DNA from: DATKJY01 sp964540105
GTDB taxonomy: Bacteria > Zixibacteria > MSB-5A5 > GN15 > FEB-12
Direction: 5' to 3'
DNA length: 64,000 nt
Assembly (NCBI GenBank): GCA_964540105.1
Contig: CAZILL010000003.1
Coordinates: 186,001 to 250,000, forward strand
Shown here: positions 16,429 through 25,366 of the stretch, one piece after another
Layout of the letters: every line of letters begins with the position of its first letter
How positions within the stretch are numbered: position 1 is the stretch's first letter
Made by a program: the position numbers and the translations under genes
Notes under the pieces: generated by a model
The model's input: only the letters and a program-made list of their open reading frames with translations
What the model was told of the DNA's origin: nothing
Databases searched by the model: none

Positions 16429-18927
16429 TCAGCCAGAGATGACGATATTCAACAACCGCCCTTTAATGTAAATCGTCTTCACGATCTTCTTACCGTGTGT
16501 AAAGCTCAGGATTCGAGCGCTTTTCAGCGCAGCGGCGACTAGGTCCTCCTCAGTTATGCCCACAGACACCTTGAGTGTATCCCTGAGTTTCCCGTTCACC
16601 TGCACTGCGACTTCGATCACATCACCAAGCACGGCACTGGGATCGTGAACCGGCCAGCTGGATTTGAACACAGACTCTTTGTTACCTGCCAGATGCCAGA
16701 GTTCCTCAGCCAGATGCGGCGCCAGCGGCGCGATCATCTGAATGACTTTCAGCACGATCTGGTCAGCTAACTCCCCGCTGGCAATCTCTGCGTGCTCGAA
16801 GTCTCGGACGAGCTCCATCAAAGCAGAAATGACCGTATTGAACTGGAATCGCTCGAAGCTCTCCGACACTCTCCTGATCGTCTGATTCAGCTTGACGTAG
16901 AGCTCGCGATCGGAAGCATCAAGTTGATCCTGCTTAAAGTGTCGCTTTAGATCCGGCTTGGAGTTCTGGAAGCGGCCAATGAGAGGATACAAGCGATTGA
17001 GAACGAACTTCTCAACTCCAGTAATCCCCTCACTGTTCCAAAGAACTTCCTTGTCCGATGGCGCTGTGAAGAACATGGCGAGACGAGTGACATCGATCCC
17101 TCGTTCGTCCATGAGCACGATTGGGGAAACCACATTCCCCTTGGATTTGGACATGACCTCCCCTTTCGAATCCATGACCATACCCAGATTGAATAAGTTG
17201 GTCGCTGGTTCGTCCACTGTCAGCCATCCGATATCCTTTAGGAACTTCGTGAAGAATCGGAAGTAAATCAAGTGCCCGGTGGCGTGTGTGATTCCGCCCA
17301 CGTACAAGTCGATCGGCATCCACTTGCCCACCTTCTCCCTGGAAAAAGGTTCCTCTGAGTTGCTCGGATCGATATAGCGGAGGAAATACCACGACGAGCA
17401 GACGAACGTATCCATTGTGTCAGGATCGCGCTGCGCCGGAGAGCCACACGTTGGACAAACCGTTGACATATAATCCGGCACATCCGCCAGAGGTGACCGC
17501 CCGCGCGGAACATAGTTATCAGTGTGGGGCAGCAGAACCGGCAAATCCTTGATAGGAACCGGTACCTCGCCGCACTTCTCGCAGTGAATGACCGGTATCG
17601 GGCAACCCCAATAGCGTTGGCGAGATATGGACCAGTCCTTCAGCTTATAGTGCACCCTTACTCTGCCATATCCCAGCTTCTCGGCGTGTTGCGAGACTGC
17701 TTCAATAGCCTTCTCACCTGACAAGCCGTCGAATTGTCCTGAGTTGACCATCGGACCGAATTCCACGAAAGCACTGGTCATCGTCTTGCTATTCAATGTA
17801 ATATGCGCGTCCGGATGAATTACCACATTAACGTCGAGGTCGTACTTCCGTGCAAATGCAAAGTCACGGTCGTCATGCGCCGGGACCCCCATCACAACCC
17901 CAGTTCCGTACCCGGCAAGGACGTAATCGGCTACCCAGAGCTGGACTCGTGCCCCACTGAACGGGTTGATGGCATAGAGGCCAGTGAAGACACCGTCTTT
18001 CTCCCGCGTCAAGGAAGTACGTTCAATCTCTGAGCGCCGACTTGCCAGACGGCAGTATTCAAGAACCGCCTCTCGCCGCTCGGCCGTAATCGCCAGAGAG
18101 TTGAGAACTTCTGATTCTGGCGAAATGGCCATGAACGTGACGCCAAATATTGTGTCGGCCCTGGTTGTGAAAACTGGCAGCCTCTCCCCTGATCCTTCGA
18201 TCGTGAAATCGATCTCAAGCCCATGCGACCGTCCAATCCACTCGCGCTGCATCGTCTTCACGTTCTCAGGCCAGCCCGGGAGCGTGTCGAGGTCATCAAC
18301 CAACCGATCAGCGTAGGCCGTTATCTTGAAATACCACTGGACCTGATCCTTCTTTTCAACGTCTGTGCCGCAGCGTTCGCATTTCCCGTCTTTCACCTGT
18401 TCATTTGCCAGCACTGTTTTGTCCTCGGGGCACCAGTTTACGAAGCCTCGCTTACGATATGCGAGACCCTTGTCGAGTAACTGGACGAACATCCACTGCG
18501 TCCACTTGTAGTAGTCCGGGCGGCATGACTGAATCTCCCGCGACCAGTCGTATGAAATGCCAACCTTCTGCAGCGTCCGGTTGGATACCTGAATATTCTT
18601 GGTCGTCCAGACCTCAGGGTGTATCCCGCGTTGAATCGCCGCTCGTTCCGCCGGAAGGCCGAAGGCATCCCACCCGTACGGATGGAGCACAGCTTTGCCC
18701 AGCATCATCTCTCTGCGCGCAACGGCATCACCAATGATGTAGTTTCGGAAATGCCCCATATGAATGTCGCCCGATGGGTAGGCAAACATCTCAAGCATAT
18801 AGAATTTGTACTTCGGATCGGGACTGTCAGTTGCGCGGTAGAGGTGATCTTTCTCCCAGCGTTCCTGCCATTTAGCCTCGATCGACTTGAAGTCGTACTT
18901 GCGGCCGGTCTTGGTTGATTCAGTCAT
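16429..18927 (-). CDS. leuS: Leucine--tRNA ligase
   Basis: 832 residues, normal for bacterial LeuRS. The HIGH signature is HMGH within YPSGDIHMGHFRNYIIGD (about residues 50-67). The CP1 editing domain follows with FTTRADTIFGVTFMAISPE and GTGVVMGVPAHDDRDF. Zinc-knuckle-like Cys pairs occur in the insertion (CPEDKTVLANEQV, HCEKCGEVP and CPTCGSP). The KMSKS loop reads VMSKSKGNVVSP. It is cytoplasmic. It is encoded 94 bases downstream of the deacetylase gene and ends in a convergent gap. Confidence 0.97.
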   Translation of the reverse strand: MTESTKTGRKYDFKSIEAKWQERWEKDHLYRATDSPDPKYKFYMLEMFAYPSGDIHMGHFRNYIIGDAVARREMMLGKAVLHPYGWDAFGLPAERAAIQRGIHPEVWTTKNIQVSNRTLQKVGISYDWSREIQSCRPDYYKWTQWMFVQLLDKGLAYRKRGFVNWCPEDKTVLANEQVKDGKCERCGTDVEKKDQVQWYFKITAYADRLVDDLDTLPGWPENVKTMQREWIGRSHGLEIDFTIEGSGERLPVFTTRADTIFGVTFMAISPESEVLNSLAITAERREAVLEYCRLASRRSEIERTSLTREKDGVFTGLYAINPFSGARVQLWVADYVLAGYGTGVVMGVPAHDDRDFAFARKYDLDVNVVIHPDAHITLNSKTMTSAFVEFGPMVNSGQFDGLSGEKAIEAVSQHAEKLGYGRVRVHYKLKDWSISRQRYWGCPIPVIHCEKCGEVPVPIKDLPVLLPHTDNYVPRGRSPLADVPDYMSTVCPTCGSPAQRDPDTMDTFVCSSWYFLRYIDPSNSEEPFSREKVGKWMPIDLYVGGITHATGHLIYFRFFTKFLKDIGWLTVDEPATNLFNLGMVMDSKGEVMSKSKGNVVSPIVLMDERGIDVTRLAMFFTAPSDKEVLWNSEGITGVEKFVLNRLYPLIGRFQNSKPDLKRHFKQDQLDASDRELYVKLNQTIRRVSESFERFQFNTVISALMELVRDFEHAEIASGELADQIVLKVIQMIAPLAPHLAEELWHLAGNKESVFKSSWPVHDPSAVLGDVIEVAVQVNGKLRDTLKVSVGITEEDLVAAALKSARILSFTHGKKIVKTIYIKGRLLNIVISG

Positions 18928-19021
18928 CGCTTATCCTTACCCTCACGTAATCGGCAGAAAAGTAGCGAATTGAAAGGGCATGCGCAAGAAGTGTGTCCGA
19001 AGGTCCACTCGAGACGAAGGT

Positions 19022-19816
19022 CTAACCTCGGCGGCGGAGTTTGTTCAGCAGGGTCGTGCCGGAAGAGAGCTTATTGGTTATGTTGGCCTTGACCTGCTCG
19101 ACACGGTGAAGGGAACCGACACTGAGCTTGTGACTAATCGATAACAGCGTATCATAACCATAAACGGCAATCCGACCCCGACCCAGAGGAGAGTCGGTCG
19201 CATGAGGGAACCTCATCGTATACCCGAATTCATAACCGCAGGCGGAGGCAGATCGCTCTACGACATCATTGAGCCGCCCGAAAGGATAGCTGAGCGCCTT
19301 GACCGGCTCGCCAAGGATCCCCTCCAGAATCTCTCGTGACAGGCGCAATTCCCGCTCAGCTTCACGTGCGGGCAGTCGCGTCAAGTCGCGATGGGTATGG
19401 CCGTGGGTTCCGAATCGCACGCCGGCCTGATGCAATTCCCTGATCTCTTGCGCCGTGAAATGCTCGTCGCGTCGAAACATGTGGCTGTAATCCCAGGCAT
19501 TCGCCTGTCCAATGAAGGCCGTAGGGATGAAAACTAGTGGATGAACGCGGTACTGTCTGATAAGAACGTGCAGGAGATCTGCCGTGTGCCTGTAGCCGTC
19601 GTCAAAGCTGATCGCAACAGTCCGATCCTCCTGAGGAGCCGCTGAATCAAGTTGATACCCGTGTGCTGACAACCATTCAAGCAGGCGGCAGAGACGTGTC
19701 GGGGCGTAGTTAGTTGAGCTGAAACTGAAGGATGAAGTAGATTTGTGAAAAGCTAAGGTCTGGACGAAGTGAGTTGCGGTTCGAGCGTTCGAGTCTGACT
19801 TGTCCTCAGCGTCCAC
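19022..19816 (-). CDS. Polysaccharide deacetylase (carbohydrate esterase family 4)
   Basis: 264 residues if started at the GTG at 19816, which overlaps the M16 peptidase stop by 11 bases and has AAGGA about ten bases upstream. A longer frame begins with ATG at 19861 but would overlap the peptidase gene by 56 bases. The NodB domain shows the metal-binding motif I SFDDGYRHT (the catalytic base Asp and metal Asp), motif II FGTHGHTHRDL (H-x3-H) and motif III LSYPFGRLND. Substrates of such enzymes are N-acetylated glycans such as peptidoglycan, chitin or exopolysaccharide; which applies here is unknown. No signal peptide is evident, so it may act in the cytoplasm. Confidence 0.87.
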   Translation of the reverse strand: MDAEDKSDSNARTATHFVQTLAFHKSTSSFSFSSTNYAPTRLCRLLEWLSAHGYQLDSAAPQEDRTVAISFDDGYRHTADLLHVLIRQYRVHPLVFIPTAFIGQANAWDYSHMFRRDEHFTAQEIRELHQAGVRFGTHGHTHRDLTRLPAREAERELRLSREILEGILGEPVKALSYPFGRLNDVVERSASACGYEFGYTMRFPHATDSPLGRGRIAVYGYDTLLSISHKLSVGSLHRVEQVKANITNKLSSGTTLLNKLRRRG

Positions 19817-21089
19817 CGGACAGAATATCCTTGTCAACGGGCCCAAGAACGGCCATGGCAATTTTGGATTCGTCGAACACTCGATTGGCCAGATCCATCA
19901 ACCTCGAAGCATCTACCTTATCGATTTCCTTTAGTACTTGATCCAGGGTCTGATAGCGTCGCGACATGAGCTCCTGTCGAGCAATACGGTTCATTCTACT
20001 CGTGGTCGATTCCATTCCGAGAATCAAATGTCCCTGCATCTGCGACTTGAGCTTTGCCAATACGTTTGAGGCGAGTTTCTGCCTTTTCAGCTTGCGCATC
20101 TCAGTGAGAATGATCGCGAGCGCCTTCTCTATGTGCAGCTTATCGGTCGCCAGATACGTGCCGAAGATTCCTGAGTCGCGATAGAAATCGCTGTATGTAT
20201 AGACTGAGTATGCTAACCCACGATCCTCCCGAATCTTCTGGAACAGAACCGACGACATCCCTCCTCCAAGGTAAGAGCTCAGAGCCAGGATCGAGATCTT
20301 CTCTTTGGAGTCATAGCCGGGCGCTGGAAAGCCAAGGCAGAAGTGGGTCTGGTTGTTCTTATCGCGTTCCACAATAAGGTTGCGGTGGGTAGTACGCTCA
20401 GCCGCAGTCGCCGCCGCCGCAGCGCCCCGTCTGAGTTTGAACTTTCTGGCAACTGAATTGACCAGGGCATCGTGAGAGATTGAGCCGCAGGCGGCTACTA
20501 CAATTGATTCCGTTCGATAATGACTGCTGAAGAACTCCAGCACGCGCGATCGAGACAGGCTCTTGATATTTCTTTCGGATCCCATGATGGGCTGACCCAG
20601 GGGATGCTTTCCCCAAAACGACCGCGCAAAAACGTCGTGGATGTGATCCGACGGATTGTCCAGGGACTCCTTGATCTCTTCGCACACAACCTGTTTTTCC
20701 CGGCCAATGTGGGTAGACGTAATGGTCGCATTGCAGGTCAGATCGGCCAGGACATCAATAGCAGTCTCCATGTGCTTGTCCAAAAATCGAGCGTGGTAGC
20801 AGGTTTGTTCGCGGGAAGTAAATCCGTTTAGGGATCCCCCGAGCGATTCCAGTTCGGAAGCGAGCTCTTTGGAGGTCCGTCGCTTGGTTCCCTTGAAGAG
20901 CATGTGCTCGATGAAATGGGATAAGCCACTCTCTTCAGGCTGCTCGTGTCGCGAGCCGACGTCGACCCAGACCCCAAGAGATGCCGAGCGGATCGACGGC
21001 ACAGTCTCGCTGACGATCCGAAGACCACTGGGCAATGTCGTCTTTTGAAAGACGACATTGCGGCTGGCAGACTTACGAGATGACGACAC
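19806..21089 (-). CDS. M16 family zinc metallopeptidase (processing-peptidase-like)
   Basis: 427 residues with the inverted zinc motif HFIEH in GLSHFIEHMLFKGT (about residues 61-65). The following ELESLGGSLNGFTSREQTCY supplies the downstream glutamate region. The second, non-catalytic M16 domain is present (YLGGGMSSVLFQKIREDRGLAYSVY). Bacterial homologs sit directly after pnp in many genomes, as here (22 bases). They resemble the mitochondrial processing peptidase beta subunit. No signal peptide, so probably cytoplasmic. Substrate unknown. Confidence 0.93.
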   Translation of the reverse strand: MSSSRKSASRNVVFQKTTLPSGLRIVSETVPSIRSASLGVWVDVGSRHEQPEESGLSHFIEHMLFKGTKRRTSKELASELESLGGSLNGFTSREQTCYHARFLDKHMETAIDVLADLTCNATITSTHIGREKQVVCEEIKESLDNPSDHIHDVFARSFWGKHPLGQPIMGSERNIKSLSRSRVLEFFSSHYRTESIVVAACGSISHDALVNSVARKFKLRRGAAAAATAAERTTHRNLIVERDKNNQTHFCLGFPAPGYDSKEKISILALSSYLGGGMSSVLFQKIREDRGLAYSVYTYSDFYRDSGIFGTYLATDKLHIEKALAIILTEMRKLKRQKLASNVLAKLKSQMQGHLILGMESTTSRMNRIARQELMSRRYQTLDQVLKEIDKVDASRLMDLANRVFDESKIAMAVLGPVDKDILSGGR

Positions 21090-21111
21090 AATAGCTCTGG
21101 CTTAAAGTAGC

Positions 21112-23199
21112 CTACGCGTTCTGCTTAATCAGCAACGCTTTGCGAGACAGGCGCACTTTGCCATCATTGTCGACATTGATGACCTTCACTTCCATCCGGT
21201 CGCCAACGCGGCAGATATCTTCGACGCGATTCACTCGATTGACGTCGAGTTCCGAGATATGCACGAGACCGTCGGTCCCGGGCAGAATCTCGACGAAAGC
21301 GCCGAAATCCGTGATCCGTCGCACAAGTCCGTCGTAGGTTCTCCCTACCTCGGGTTCCTCAACGATCGACTGAACACGGGCCAGCGCCGCGCGTCCAGCC
21401 TCGGCGTCGACGGACGAAATGAGCACAGTGCCATCATCAGAAATGTCGATCTTGGCGCCGGTCTCCTCGATGATGCCGCGAATGATCTTCCCCCCTGGGC
21501 CAATCACCTCACCGATCTTGGACGGATTGATCTTGAGTATGAGGATGCGTGGGGCGAAATCGGACAACTGATCGCGGTGCTTTGAGATCGTCGCGTTCAT
21601 ATTGCCGAGAATACTCAGTCGCGCGGTGCGCGCTTTCTCAAGGGCGAGACGCATGGTAGCAATATCGAGACCAGTAATCTTGATGTCCATTTGTATCGAC
21701 GTGACGCCTGTTGCTGATCCCGCTACTTTGAAATCCATATCACCGAAGTGATCTTCGTCACCAAGAATATCGGTGAGAACGACCACGTTGTGATCGCTCT
21801 TGATCAACCCCATAGCAATGCCGGCGATGGCTGTTTTCACCGGCACGCCGGCATCCATCAGCGCGAGCGATCCGCCACAGACCGTAGCCATCGACGACGA
21901 TCCGTTCGACTCCATGATGTCCGAGACCACGCGAACCGTGTAGGGGAAGCCGGTTTCCGCCGGAACAATGGGTATGAGAGCGCGCTCGGCCAGGGCTCCG
22001 TGCCCGATCTCGCGACGACTGGTACCACGGATAGCCTTCGTTTCGCCGGTGCTGAAGGGCGGGAAGTTGTAATGGAGCATGTAGCTCTTGGTGGACTCCC
22101 CTTCCAGTTCGTCGAGACGCTGTTCGTCGATCTTGGTACCCAGCGTCACGGCCACGAGCGCCTGAGTTTGTCCTCGCGTGAAAAGCGCCGATCCGTGGGC
22201 GCGTGGGAGCACGCCGACTTCGCACGTGATCTGGCGAATCTCATCGGGTCCACGCCCATCGATACGTTTCTGCTCGCGAAGAATCATGTTTCGCATCGAC
22301 TCGGAATCGAGGTCATGTATGACGTGGTTGATAGCCGAGGCTTGATCGGGGAAAGTCTCCGCCAAAGCGGTCTGGATTTCGTCGGTGAGCTGTTTCTTCT
22401 GCTTGCGGCGAGTTTCCTTGTCAGCAACATGATTGCTCGCATCAAGCCTGTTACCCACTAGTTCTTTCACTTTGTGCGAGATTGCCGCATCGATAGCGAC
22501 TGGAGTGTACTCAAACTTCGGCTTGGCACACATCTTCTTCAGATCTTCGATTTTGGATACGATGATCTTGATCTGCTCGTGGCCGAACATGATGGCCTGG
22601 ACAATATCTTCCTCGGAAACCTCTCGGCCCCCTCCTTCGACCATGGTGATGCTGTCTGCGGAACCCGCCATCGTGATGGAGATGTCAGATTCCTCCAGCT
22701 GCTCGAATGTCGGATTGATGACGAACGTACCATTAGCCCGACCTACCCGAACACCGGCGATCGTCGACGAGATGGGAATATCGGAGATCGCAATCGCCGC
22801 TGCCGTGCCGGTCAGCGCGAGAACGTCGGTATCGTTCTTCTGATCATGCGAGATGACATACGAGATGCACTGGGTCTCTCCTTTGAAATCATCGGGAAAG
22901 AGCGGACGAATGGGACGGTCTATGATTCGCGCCGAGAGAATTTCCTTTTCCGAAGGACGCCCCTCGCGCTTGAAGAAGCCACCAGGGATTTTGCCGGCAG
23001 CATACGATTTCTCGCGGTACTCAACGGTCAGCGGGAAAAAATCCTGCCCGGTTTTCGGCTCTGTCATAGCGCACACTGTGGCTACAACCATCGAGTCACC
23101 ATATCGCACGGTTACCGCGCCGTTTGCCTGCTTTGCCATCTTGCCGCTTTCGATCGTCATGGTGCGGCCACCAAGTTCAAATTCTACTTTATAAGACAT
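21112..23199 (-). CDS. pnp: Polyribonucleotide nucleotidyltransferase (PNPase)
   Basis: 695 residues. Phosphorolytic 3'-5' exoribonuclease with two RNase PH domains: the first from VEFELGGRTMTIESGKMAKQA, the second with GTTRREIGHGALAERALIP-type and LGDEDHFGDMDFKVAGS motifs. An all-alpha linker, a KH domain (PSKIGEVIGPGGKIIRGI) and a C-terminal S1 domain (TDFGAFVEILPGTDGLVHISEL) follow. The ATG follows AAGGAAG closely. Directly downstream of rpsO by 21 bases, the usual bacterial order. It works in RNA turnover and as a degradosome component. Confidence 0.97.
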   Translation of the reverse strand: MSYKVEFELGGRTMTIESGKMAKQANGAVTVRYGDSMVVATVCAMTEPKTGQDFFPLTVEYREKSYAAGKIPGGFFKREGRPSEKEILSARIIDRPIRPLFPDDFKGETQCISYVISHDQKNDTDVLALTGTAAAIAISDIPISSTIAGVRVGRANGTFVINPTFEQLEESDISITMAGSADSITMVEGGGREVSEEDIVQAIMFGHEQIKIIVSKIEDLKKMCAKPKFEYTPVAIDAAISHKVKELVGNRLDASNHVADKETRRKQKKQLTDEIQTALAETFPDQASAINHVIHDLDSESMRNMILREQKRIDGRGPDEIRQITCEVGVLPRAHGSALFTRGQTQALVAVTLGTKIDEQRLDELEGESTKSYMLHYNFPPFSTGETKAIRGTSRREIGHGALAERALIPIVPAETGFPYTVRVVSDIMESNGSSSMATVCGGSLALMDAGVPVKTAIAGIAMGLIKSDHNVVVLTDILGDEDHFGDMDFKVAGSATGVTSIQMDIKITGLDIATMRLALEKARTARLSILGNMNATISKHRDQLSDFAPRILILKINPSKIGEVIGPGGKIIRGIIEETGAKIDISDDGTVLISSVDAEAGRAALARVQSIVEEPEVGRTYDGLVRRITDFGAFVEILPGTDGLVHISELDVNRVNRVEDICRVGDRMEVKVINVDNDGKVRLSRKALLIKQNA

Positions 23200-23220
23200 A
23201 CTTCCTTTGCTTTCCTGCGA

Positions 23221-23490
23221 TTATCGACGCAACCCAAGTTCCTTGATGACTTCGCGATAGCTAACGATATCGCGATCCTTCAAGTAGTCGAGCAGACGAC
23301 GCCGTTTGCCCACCATCTTCAACAGACCATGACGGCCGTGAAAGTCCTTCTTGTGCGACTTCAAGTGATCGGTCACGTGATTAATGCGCTCTGTCAGAAG
23401 TGCTATCTGCACTTCCGGTGATCCGGTGTCCGAACCGTGTAAGCGGTGCTGCTCGATGAGCTTCGCCTTTTGATCCTTTGTTACAGGCAT
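23221..23490 (-). CDS. rpsO: 30S ribosomal protein S15
   Basis: 89 residues, full length. S15 signatures are clear: HGSDTGSPEVQIALLTERI, LKSHKKDFHGRHGLL and KRRRLLDYLKD. It binds the central domain of 16S rRNA early in 30S assembly. The ATG at 23490 follows GAGGAG and lies inside the last codons of ribF (ten-base overlap), so the two are coupled. It is followed by pnp, the order conserved in most bacteria. Confidence 0.98.
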   Translation of the reverse strand: MPVTKDQKAKLIEQHRLHGSDTGSPEVQIALLTERINHVTDHLKSHKKDFHGRHGLLKMVGKRRRLLDYLKDRDIVSYREVIKELGLRR

Positions 23491-24434
23491 CGTGTTTCTC
23501 CTCTTTGTACTATCTCCAAAACGTTCATTTTGTCAATTGCTATTTGCCTGACCAATTCTTCCGTCGACGCGTAGTGTCGGTTCTCGCGAACAAATCGAGT
23601 TGGGTAGACAATAAGCTCTTCGTCATAGATGTCGCGATCAAAGTCGAAAAGGTTGGCCTCGACGGTGACTCGACCCGATGGATTGAAGTGGTTCTTGCCG
23701 ATGAACATCATTCCGTTCTTGTCTTCACCACCGACCTGCACCCAGCAGGAATAGACGCCTTCCGGCGGCAGGAGCTTGGTCTGGCTGTACTTGACGTTCG
23801 CGGTTGGGTACCCCAATTTGCGACCCAGGCCAATGCCACGTTCGACTGTTCCAAAGATGGCATAATGGTGTCCAAGAAGCCTGATGGCCTCGTCATAATT
23901 GTGTGCGAGCATGGCGGTACGAATGCGTGTCGATGACACCGCTTTTCCTTCAAAGATGACAGGATCGACTACCTCAACGTGGAAGTCAAGTTCGTGGCCC
24001 AGTCGACTTAGCTCCGCGATATTGCCAGCGCGGTTTTTGCCAAAGGCGTGATCATAGCCGACGATGACGGTCCTGGCTCCTATGTGATTGACGATGATCT
24101 CCGTGATGAAGTCGGAGGCTGTCATATTCATAAGTTTCTCGTCGAATTCAAGGACCAGCACTGTGCCGTCAAAGAATGAAGGAACGAACTGCTTCTTCTC
24201 CTTGAGGGTCGTGAGTAACTGCGGTGTTCGGTCTGGTGAAATGACCACTCGAGGATGGGGATCGAATGTTACAAGCACCGGAGCGAGACCGGTTTCAGCG
24301 GCCACCGCCTTGACTCGCTTCAGAATCGCCTGATGCCCACGATGAATCCCGTCAAACGTGCCAATAGTCACGACGGCACCTCGATTTGACGTGCGTTGAT
24401 ACGATCCCAACCCGATAACAAAGTCCGCTTTCAC
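23481..24434 (-). CDS. ribF: Bifunctional riboflavin kinase / FAD synthetase
   Basis: 317 residues. N-terminal FMN adenylyltransferase domain with the nucleotidyltransferase motif GTFDGIHRGHQAIL (about residues 27-40) and a C-terminal part of the transferase fold ending in STRIRTAM. The C-terminal riboflavin kinase domain starts near GTVERGIGLGRKLGYPTANV and has FNPSGRVTVEANLFDFD. It makes FMN and FAD in the cytoplasm. Four-base ATGA overlap with truB upstream and ten-base overlap with rpsO downstream. Confidence 0.96.
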   Translation of the reverse strand: MKADFVIGLGSYQRTSNRGAVVTIGTFDGIHRGHQAILKRVKAVAAETGLAPVLVTFDPHPRVVISPDRTPQLLTTLKEKKQFVPSFFDGTVLVLEFDEKLMNMTASDFITEIIVNHIGARTVIVGYDHAFGKNRAGNIAELSRLGHELDFHVEVVDPVIFEGKAVSSTRIRTAMLAHNYDEAIRLLGHHYAIFGTVERGIGLGRKLGYPTANVKYSQTKLLPPEGVYSCWVQVGGEDKNGMMFIGKNHFNPSGRVTVEANLFDFDRDIYDEELIVYPTRFVRENRHYASTEELVRQIAIDKMNVLEIVQRGETRCL

Positions 24435-25366
24435 ACTAACACCCGCAGGTACTCAGTTATGGGTGAGGCAGTGGATGAAGTTCCGATCGGTGCTTCTGCT
24501 CCTGACCGCGCGAGAGCTAATACCGAGCCTCTGGAATTTCTCACGAGAACGGCCGTTCCGCTGTCGAGTCTCCCCTCGATGGCGCTGATGTCGGACCAAC
24601 TGGGTTTGCGACCATGAGGTATGAGCAATTCAAAACTCTCGGTGACGATGAGCGCCGACAACGAGAGTGCGCGTTCAATGGGTATTAACTGTTCAGGCTG
24701 AATACCATTCTCCTCAAGTTCATCAAGGCAAGTCGCCTGTCTGACAGAGAAGTCCCCTACGGCAATTCGACGCAACTTCGAAAGATAGGCGCCGCAACCC
24801 AAGGCGTTTCCGACATCGTGGGCCAGAGAACGAATATACGTGCCCTTGCTGCAAATGACCTCAATGGACAGCAAAGGGGACTCATAGGACATAATGCGAA
24901 TCGACTCGATTTCAATCTCCCGATCTGGAAGCGTGACGGACTTGCCCGCACGTGTCAATCGATGCAAACGCTCGCCATCCACATGCACGGCCGAGTGCGC
25001 TGGCACAGTTTGCCTCTGCTTCCCGATAAACGAATCCAGGACGCTGCTCAGGTGTTCGAGAGTCAGGTCATCCACGGGTTGTCCGACAGTGTTGGGCTCC
25101 ACGCCTTGGGCATCATAGGTGCTGGACCGTACTCCCAAGTGAAGCTCGGCTTCGTAAGTCTTCTCCTCACTGACCAAGAATTGCGCGACCTTGGTCGCCT
25201 TCCCCACGCACATAACCAACAGTCCCTCAGCCAATGGATCAAGCGTTCCCGTGTGTCCAATTTTCCTCTCTCGCGCAAGGCGTCGCACCTTCATAACTGC
25301 GTCGTGACTCGTGATTCCCAGCGGCTTGTCAACGAGGAGAATGCCCGAGAGCGATTCAAGCGACAT
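24431..25366 (-). CDS. truB: tRNA pseudouridine(55) synthase
   Basis: 311 residues from the ATG at 25366; a GTG one codon earlier (25369) is the alternative, and both lie behind GGAGG. The N-terminus LSGILLVDKPLGITSHDAV and catalytic GHTGTLDPLAEGLL (Asp near residue 43) are diagnostic. GTYIRSLAHDVG follows in the middle. The C-terminus extends into a PUA-like region. It converts U55 in the T-loop of tRNAs. It overlaps the end of nrnA by 11 bases and ribF by four. Confidence 0.96.
   Translation of the reverse strand: MSLESLSGILLVDKPLGITSHDAVMKVRRLARERKIGHTGTLDPLAEGLLVMCVGKATKVAQFLVSEEKTYEAELHLGVRSSTYDAQGVEPNTVGQPVDDLTLEHLSSVLDSFIGKQRQTVPAHSAVHVDGERLHRLTRAGKSVTLPDREIEIESIRIMSYESPLLSIEVICSKGTYIRSLAHDVGNALGCGAYLSKLRRIAVGDFSVRQATCLDELEENGIQPEQLIPIERALSLSALIVTESFELLIPHGRKPSWSDISAIEGRLDSGTAVLVRNSRGSVLALARSGAEAPIGTSSTASPITEYLRVLV

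Noticed and set aside
21748..22461. 237-codon plus-strand frame opposite pnp
   Set aside because: Antisense of conserved PNPase motifs, with His/Arg-rich composition typical of shadow frames.
22474..23421. 315-codon plus-strand frame opposite pnp and rpsO
   Set aside because: Spans two conserved genes on the other strand and has no domain features.
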